64,000 nucleotides of DNA from Triangularia verruculosa (taxonomy: Eukaryota; Ascomycota; Sordariomycetes; Sordariales; Podosporaceae): NCBI GenBank assembly GCA_033296885.1, contig MU863991.1:54568-118567 (forward strand), in the 5' to 3' direction. The notes under the pieces were generated by a model that did no database searches, was not told the DNA's origin, and saw nothing but the letters and a program-made list of their open reading frames with translations. Made by a program: the position numbers and the translations under genes. Of the stretch, positions 57,840-64,000 are shown one piece after another. Numbering within the stretch: the first letter of the stretch is position 1; every line of letters starts with the position of its first letter.

Positions 57840-60303
57840 ATGAGTTCTACGAACTCCCGTTTCAAAGGCTTTCCAGGCTTCGGTAAGCGAAAATCCAGCG
57901 GCCCTCCGCAGCAGAACGGGCAGAACGGGAGAGCCAGCCCACACATACCCCAGACCCAGACCCCGCCTCTGGGAGCCCCTCAAATACCGACGCTGTTTCC
58001 GTCGCGCCCGGGTCCCTCCCCGTCGATTGCGTCCAACTCTTCCCAGCAGAGTCTCCCAATGAATCATCCAGGTCCTGGTCCACGACCGCCCAGCTACACT
58101 CCGCAGACCTATCCTCCCGGTCCCCCCGGCCCCGTCGGCCGTACCAGTCCTCTCGCCAACCAAGGCCCAGCTCGCACCCCGCCGTCGCAAATGGTTGGAG
58201 GTCCTCCGCCCATCAACACCGGTGCTCCTCCGGTTGCTGGGTACCCACCCCCCGTGATGGGTGGTGGTCCCCCTCCGCCGCCAGGATATGCCAACCCTAC
58301 CGGTTATCCTCCCCCGCCGCCGCAGCTCACCAATCCTGTCGCCCCTTATCAGCGCAATGCGGCCGCCGAGGTGGAAGGAAACAGTCGGAGTAAGGCTCAG
58401 CTGATTGTTGGCATCGACTTCGTAGGTAGACCCTGTCTGCTGAACCGTGGCTGCGTTCGTGAAAGGACTGTACTGACGAGGCTGAAAACAACTAGGGCAC
58501 CACATTCTCTGGCGTGGCCTTTGCGTTCGCCACCAACAACGAGGCGAAGGAAGACATCATTACAGAGTGGCCTGGTGCCGGCTCGTACACCAAGCAAAAG
58601 GTCCGTGGGCTTGCGCCTCAAGATGCCATGGCGACCACCCCACGTGCATATGGTTCAGCCACTAACCTCCATTTCAGATCCCCACAGTCCTGTACTATGA
58701 TCAGTACCAAAAGGTTGTGGGTTGGGGCCCCGATATTGCCGATGCCCTCGCCCCAACAGGATACCCCAAGCCGGGCGTCCAAAAGGTGGAATGGTTCAAA
58801 TTGCAGCTGATGCTTTCGGGCAACACATACATCGATCCCATCAACCTGCCTCCCCTTCCACCAGGAAAGTCCGAGATTGATGTGGCGGCCGATTATCTCT
58901 TCAAGCTCCGCCAGGCTATGAGAGCAGCTCTCCAGAAGACTTTGGGTGAGGTTTTCAACCGCGAGGAGAGGAATATCCGTTATTACTTGACAGTGCCCGC
59001 CATCTGGAACGACGCCGGCAAGGCTGCCACAAGGGCTGCTGCTATCCAAGCCGGCTTCCTTCGGGACGAGAACGACAACCGCCTCACGCTTGTCAGCGAA
59101 CCGGAGGCTGCTGCTTTGTTCTGCTCCAAGACCGGTCTCCTGAATCTCAAGGTGCACGATGCCGTTCTGATTGTCGATTGCGGTGGTGGTACCGTCGATT
59201 TGATCGCCTACGAAGTCGAAGATGAAAACCCCTTCACCGTGGCCGAATGCACAGCTGGTTCCGGTGATTCTTGCGGTTCGACTGCTCTCAACCGCAACTT
59301 TAGCAATATCCTCCGAACCAAAATTCGGAAGATGAAGCTCCCCGACGGCTCCAAGACCGCCGGCCGTGTTTATGCCAAGTGTATCATGGACTTCGAGAAC
59401 CGCATCAAGGCCGATTTCCGAAACAACGGCCAGAAGTGGGCTGTCGACGTTGGCATCGAGGCCGAATTTCCCGAAGCCGGCATCGAAGAAGGTTACATGA
59501 CTTTCACTAATGAGGAGATCTTGCAATGCTTCGAGCCCGTTGTTAACCGCATTCTGGAGCTCGTCCGCAACCAGATCATTGCCATCCAAGCGCAGAACCG
59601 GACCCTGCAAAATATCTTGGTCGTCGGTGGTTTCGGTGCCTCCGAATACCTCTTCCAACAAATCAAGTTGCATGTTCCGCCTCAGTTCCAGTCCAAGGTT
59701 GTCCGGCCCATGGATTCCGTCGCTGCTATCGTCAAGGGCGCTGTTACAGCCGGTATCACTGAAAGAGTCATCACACACCGTGTTGCTCGTCGTCACTACC
59801 TGATGGCCACTTTGCAGCCATTCAAGGAGGGATACCATCCCGAGGCCTACCGTGTTCCCTCGCTGGATGGCAAAGACCGCTGCAAGTTCACACGACAAAT
59901 CTTTGTGCAGAAGGGGCAGAAAGTCAAGATTGGCGAGCCTGTAAAGGTGTCCTTCTTCCGTCAGGTCGCCCCTGGCGCTACCCTCATGTACGAAGATATT
60001 CTATATGCCTGCGATGATGATGTTTGCCCCGAGTACACCAAGGATCCTAGTAAGTCTTCTGCCGGCTCGTTCTAAAGGCATGTAATATTAACCGTCTCGA
60101 CAGGAATCAAGGAGGTCGTCACCCTTACCTCGGACTTGTCTCGCAAGAATCTGGAGAAGGATTTTGAGAGAATGGACACACCGCAAGGCACATTCTACCG
60201 TGTCTATTTCGACATTTATCTCACCCTGGACGGCTCAGAATTCAGTGCTGAGCTTGTATGCCAGGGTGAAGTCATGGGCCGGTGCCGTGCTAGGTTCAGG
60301 TAA
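57840..60303 (+). CDS. HSPA12-like Hsp70 family ATPase with proline-rich N-terminus, 752 aa
   Basis: Four exons, 57840-58421, 58496-58600, 58678-60049 and 60104-60303; introns 74, 77 and 54 nt. The first ~185 residues are Pro/Gly-rich and disordered (GPPPPPGYANPTGYPPPPP), with a basic start. The actin-like ATPase core follows: phosphate-1 IVGIDFGTTFSGVAFA, split by intron 1 exactly between Phe and Gly; NIRYYLTVPAIWNDAGK; LVSEPEAAALF; phosphate-2 VDCGGGTVDLIAYE; and adenosine motif LVVGGFGASEYLF. There is no canonical Hsp70 substrate domain or EEVD tail; a compact beta-rich C-terminus takes its place. This is the divergent HSPA12-like group expanded in filamentous fungi. Client and function are unknown. 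A 426-codon antisense frame over exon 3 is treated as a coding shadow. Confidence 0.92.
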
Positions 60304-61367
60304 ATGCTGAAAGTGCTGATTGGAGTTGCTGCTTTTTAATGTTTACATTGCATCGGATCTCACAATGATACCTCTTTGAACGTAAAATGGGCGTGTACTT
60401 TTCGCATAGTTGGCAATGGGATTTGTGAGACTTGAGGTAGAGGGCCGATATAGGACAGAAAATTTGTTCGGAAGAGAAATAATTGATCAGAGATGACTTT
60501 GAACTGGGGTTGATTTTTCAAGGACGATTCAAGAGACAAGAAGCAAGATACAAGGAGAAGGTTGGCACTTGATAGCGGTACTCAGGAAGAAGGGAACATG
60601 ACGATATGTCTGTTGTTTGTCTCAGTTATGATAGATAACGCGATCGACTTTGATGATGGTCATTCGGTGTCCACTGGCCTGAACCTGACGAGTCTTTCTG
60701 AGGCCTCAAATTGTCGTGGCCGGGAGCGATGACGTCGGCAGCTAAGGGTGGAGACATGCAAGCACTTTGGAGCACTCATAGGGCTGAAAGGTGCTTGAAC
60801 CAAGGTAAGTGGTTCCGCTATACCCACAGGGGTTATCCGTGTAACACCAGGACTTCAACGACTTGAGCCGACGACCAATCGTTCCTGCGGGACCACCTAC
60901 CCTTCATTTTGAGAACACCCACTCCTGCCATGTTGCCCCTGATATCACAAGTTGGCGAGATGTCGATGGCAAGTCCAAGTCAGGTCTTGCCTTCCAATCG
61001 CGGCGGTATGGCGGCCTCGGGGATTCTTGGCCATGGCAAGCAGAGCGGCAAGCCGAGATGGCTTCGCTTGTCTCCTTCTTACCCTCTCTCCGTTGCGTCT
61101 TCTTAATAGTCGATCGGCCAACAACACTCTCTTGTTTTTCTTCTTGGAATTTGAGAAATACCTTGTCCCCTTTACCCAAACAACCTCTTTCCTTTGGCCG
61201 AAAAGCGTGCTCGTTTCCTGTCGTTTGGTTTCTTTACCTAGTGTCCTCCTATTCGGCCTTCCTGCTATCTCGAATTCTTCTAGACGCATCGATATAGACC
61301 GGCTTCTTCCTATTACCTACTTTCCCTGTCCAAGAAGGCCATCCTACAAAGAGAACAATAATCCAAA
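60304..61367. other. Intergenic between Hsp70-like and thaumatin-like genes
   Basis: Both neighbours are on the plus strand. The last 500 bp are pyrimidine-rich and hold open frames, but no recognisable protein; probably promoter and leader. Confidence 0.5.
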
Positions 61368-62869
61368 ATGGTTCAAGGGGCTGATGGAGGAAGGGCTTGC
61401 TGCCGACAGAACAGGGCTACCGGCACGATGGCCGTCACAGGGCCAGCCAAGACGAATCAAGCAAACGGTATCCCTGACCCGGCACCATCGCCTCTTCGCA
61501 AACGGAAGCATCGTGGACAACGTCTGAAAAGGCTCATGCTGGCACCCCTAACTCTTTTTGGTGGAAAGGCATCGGCGGAAGAAATCACAATCACCGTTTA
61601 CGGCGGCCCTGGTAACATCTCTCGACCTGACCCATCAACAGTTTTCAACAACACAGTCGCCACCAGTGCAGCGGTCACATCGTCCCCTCAAACAGAACCG
61701 GACCTCAATAGCCCAACCCCCATCCCGCTACTTGTTACCAACAACTGCGGCGAGACGATCTGGCCAGGCATCGGCACCCAAAACGGCATCGGCCCAGGGA
61801 CTGGTGGCTTCGAGCTCGCCCCAGGAGCATCGAAGCAGATGTATGTCAGTCCTGACTGGCAAGGCAGAGTCTGGGGAAGGACCAACTGCTCCTTCAATGC
61901 CGATGGCACCGGCCCTAGCAACCTCAACGGCGTCAATGGAGCTGGCGCAGCCTGTTTAACGGGGGATTGCTTCGCCCAGTTGGACTGCCAGTTTACTGTA
62001 AGCCCCTCCTTTGACACCTCATCCTACCCGACTCTTGCTGACCGTCCTAGGGCGCCGTCCCAGTAACCTTGGCTGAATTCAACCTCATCGGCGGCATGGA
62101 CGGCAAGCAAACCTTTTACGACATCTCCCTCGTGGACGGCTACAACATTCCCCTGGCCATCATTTACATCCCGGCCAAAAACACGTCTTGGATCCCTCCC
62201 AACCTCACCAACGCGGCCTGCATCGCGTCGAACGGTTACCTCTCTGAGCCCTCTAGTACCGGAACCTTCTTCTCCAACGCTTCCTTCCCCATCCCGCTGG
62301 AGACGGCCCAGACGAATCCCACGGTAGCTAGGTGGTGCCCGTGGGATCTGCAGAAATACCCTCCCTCCAAGCCCGGCAGCGGCATCTACCCGTACCCAGA
62401 CGACAAGATTGAGCGGCCTATTTTCGACCCGTGCTTGTCGGCTTGTTCAAAGACACAAGCGCCGCAGGACTGCTGCACGGGCGATTACAACCAGCCAGAG
62501 TCGTGCCGGCCGAGCCTGTACAGCGAAATGGCGAAGGCGGTGTGTCCGGATGCGTACAGTTATGCGTTTGATGACCAGACGAGTACGTTTATTATTCCGA
62601 CGGGGGGAGGGTGGGAGGTGAGATTTTGTCCGGTGGGGAGGAGCACGAATATACTGGAGGTTTTTGGGAAGGAGTTGAGGAGTTTGGCGAGCGGGGGGTG
62701 GCATCCGGATAAGGGGGTCGTGGAGAGGGTGAGGGAACGGGTGGGGAATAAGAGTTATATTGAGAGTGTGAATCCGGTGAGGGCGGAGGGGTCTAGAGGG
62801 GTGAGGGTCGAGGGGTGGGTGCTGGTGATGGTGGGATTGGGGGTTGTGGTGGGGGGGATGGTGTTTTGA
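61368..62869 (+). CDS. Thaumatin-like cell-surface protein, 482 aa
   Basis: Two exons, 61368-61997 and 62051-62869, with a 53-nt intron (GTAAGC, branch CTGAC, CCTAG). The thaumatin block is clear: LLVTNNCGETIWPGIGTQNG, FELAPGASKQMYVSPDWQGR and VWGRTNCSFNADGTG. After the splice, the AEFNLIGGMDGKQTFYDISLVDGYN region and many Cys continue the fold (CPWDLQKYP, CLSACSKTQAPQDCCTGDY). A hydrophobic C-terminus (VLVMVGLGVVVGGMVF) suggests a GPI signal or membrane tail. The N-terminus is odd: 50 basic residues (RKRKHRGQRLKR) precede a short hydrophobic segment (LMLAPLTLFGGKASA) that would be the signal sequence. Translation may therefore start at a later Met, for example the one opening that segment. 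Fungal thaumatin-like proteins may bind or cut beta-glucan; not shown here. Confidence 0.9.
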
Positions 62870-63275
62870 GGAGCTGGATGATGATGGTTGACGACAAGTT
62901 TGATACCCGTTTGTGTTGTTTCTCGACCTCAAAAAAGACTGGCGCTAGATTGTTTGGCTGGCTTGGATTCAGCTTTGAACTGGGTGTGGACTGTTGTATG
63001 AGTGCTGTATATAAAACCTGTGTATTTTAGCATGGTCAATTTCCGTTGGGTTGTGAATAGATGGTCTTTCACTATCAATACCTGGTATTCCGTCAACATT
63101 GGGAACAGAGTGTGACCAGACTTTGCCCCTGGCAAAATCGTCATGTATTTTGTTTTGGTTTGTCGCCACATGTCTATGCCTCCCCTAGATAAAAACCAAC
63201 CAAAGTGCCAATGATGCTTCGCTGTGTAAAATCAACACAATACCATGTAACATTGCATCCCCTCCGCTTCAGCAT
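62870..63275. other. Convergent intergenic region
   Basis: 3' flanks of the thaumatin-like gene (+) and the ankyrin gene (-). No supported gene. Confidence 0.5.
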
Positions 63276-63875
63276 CTACTTCCTCTTCTCCTTCCTCCTC
63301 CTCTCCCACTCGGCCCTCTCCTCATCATCGCTCCCACTGAATTCCGCATCATCGTCACTCTCCTCCTGCTGCTGCTGCACCAGCTTGCTGCCCCCCTTGA
63401 CATCCCCCACGTCGACAAAGTCGCCCTGATTCAAACTGGCATACTCGTGCTTCCTGATCAGCTCTTTGAGTCCCTCATTTCTTGGATCGACCAGCTGCAG
63501 CGCCGTCAGGCCGCCCTTGTTCTTGATTCGTGGGTTCGACCCAGCTTCCAGCATCATCTCGACGAGCGCGTTGCCAAACTCGCGCTGCTCTTGGGGCTCC
63601 GAGTTGATCCACCTGATTGCGGTGTGCAGCGGGGTGTCGCCTTCGAGACGGTTGACGGGGTCGCATTCGAAACCCGGTTGGTCGAGGAGGGTGTCGATTA
63701 TTTCGTAGTGGCCGCGGGAGGCGGCTTCGTGGTAGAGGTGGTTGCCCATTACGGTGGTGGTGTTGTTCAAGAGGGCGGCGGCGGCGTCTTCGTCGTCTTG
63801 GGGGAGGAGGGACAATAAAAGGGTGGTGTTGTTGGAGCGGCAGGAGGCGATGAGGACTTCAGAGGTTGAGGCGCC
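63276..63875 (-). CDS. Ankyrin-repeat protein, Yar1-like, 5' end unresolved
   Basis: The last exon reads GASTSEVLIASCRSNNTTLL, then ankyrin repeats (GNHLYHEAASRGHYEIIDTLLD, GDTPLHTAIRWIN, LVEMMLEAGSNPRIKNKGGLTALQLVD). It ends in a Gln/Asp/Ser-rich acidic tail (SDDDAEFSGSDDEERAEW) and a basic end. Two to three repeats plus an acidic C-terminal tail fit Yar1, the chaperone that escorts ribosomal protein S3 to the 40S subunit. Exon 1 is not convincing. An acceptor AAAG at about 63876 follows a CTAAC branch site and the poly-G run, and an ATG (MAPPK) at about 63982 runs into a stop after five codons. Either the true start lies beyond the window or the sequence here is faulty. Confidence 0.75.
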   Translation of the reverse strand, partial: GASTSEVLIASCRSNNTTLLLSLLPQDDEDAAAALLNNTTTVMGNHLYHEAASRGHYEIIDTLLDQPGFECDPVNRLEGDTPLHTAIRWINSEPQEQREFGNALVEMMLEAGSNPRIKNKGGLTALQLVDPRNEGLKELIRKHEYASLNQGDFVDVGDVKGGSKLVQQQQEESDDDAEFSGSDDEERAEWERRRKEKRK

Positions 63876-63879
63876 CTTT

Positions 63880-63903
63880 GGGGGGGGGGGGGGGGGGGGG
63901 GGG
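63880..63903. repeat. Run of 24 G
   Basis: An uninterrupted mononucleotide tract at the 5' edge of the ankyrin exon. The flanks are also unusually G-rich. Could be real, but is also what low-quality two-colour short reads produce. Confidence 0.9.
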
Positions 63904-64000
63904 TTTGGGATTTTTAAAAGGGGTTAGAAGGGAAGGGGAAAGGGGAACAAACCACGGGGGATTATTATTTGGGCGGGGCCATGTAGAACGGAAAAACACA

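Noticed and set aside
58618..59898. 426-codon open frame antisense to the Hsp70-like exon 3
   Set aside because: The coding strand has strong GC3 and RNY bias, which keeps the opposite frame open. Hsp70 genes are known for such antisense frames. No recognisable domain or start context.
60863..61297. 144-codon frame upstream of the thaumatin-like gene
   Set aside because: Pyrimidine-rich leader, no family resemblance, alternative frames equally open.
1..64000. CRISPR arrays, bacterial operons or phage-like modules
   Set aside because: No regularly spaced repeats of that kind; introns and gene families show this is fungal nuclear DNA.

Overview
The window is nuclear DNA of a filamentous ascomycete. 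The gene content and order fit a sordariomycete (Neurospora/Podospora/Chaetomium-like). The signs are many short introns (50-140 nt) with GTRNGT-type donors and CTAAC/CTGAC branch points, closely spaced genes on both strands, Pezizomycotina-specific families (CFEM protein, phytoene desaturase of the neurosporaxanthin pathway, class II myosin, DUF7924-like protein), and a dispersed 5S rRNA fragment. From memory, albino-1 and myosin-2 are also neighbours in Neurospora crassa. No species is claimed.

Layout. 0.1-9.7 kb: a serine-rich hypothetical protein (-), the WD40 ribosome-biogenesis factor Ipi3 (+), a fungal membrane protein (-), and a mitochondrial TPR-like protein (+). 9.9-13 kb: a small accessory pocket with a 323-bp MITE (8-bp target duplications, 44-bp inverted repeats), an orphan coiled-coil gene, and a broken tRNA-Asn copy. 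13-24 kb: OSH1-type oxysterol-binding protein (-), peroxisomal acyl-CoA thioesterase (+), phytoene desaturase (-), and tRNA-Asn (-). 24-38 kb: the 2,399-residue myosin II heavy chain (-), a Red1/ZFC3H1-like zinc-finger protein (+), and a second intact tRNA-Asn (+).

38-42 kb: a CFEM protein (+), then a probable accessory islet holding a 5S rRNA fragment, an AT-rich tract and a PD-(D/E)XK DUF7924-like gene (-), followed by a PPIL1-type cyclophilin (-). 43-50 kb: a SAGA Sgf11-like zinc-finger protein (-), a Naa50-like acetyltransferase with an N-terminal PCNA-binding box (+), and glucokinase (-). 50-64 kb is gene-poor, with two intergenic stretches of 3-4 kb. It holds a type II membrane protein with an apple-like ectodomain (-), an HSPA12-like Hsp70 (+), a thaumatin-like surface protein (+), and the 5'-incomplete end of a Yar1-like ankyrin gene (-) next to a run of 24 G.

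Most genes are unrelated housekeeping functions and there is no operon-like or biosynthetic-cluster logic. I did not find a clear multi-gene undescribed system. The strongest leads are the PCNA-box acetyltransferase, the PD-(D/E)XK gene in its islet, the hAT-like MITE, a possible splice switch of peroxisomal targeting in the thioesterase, and the repeated partial tRNA-Asn and 5S copies. Gene models were spliced by eye and are not supported by transcripts.
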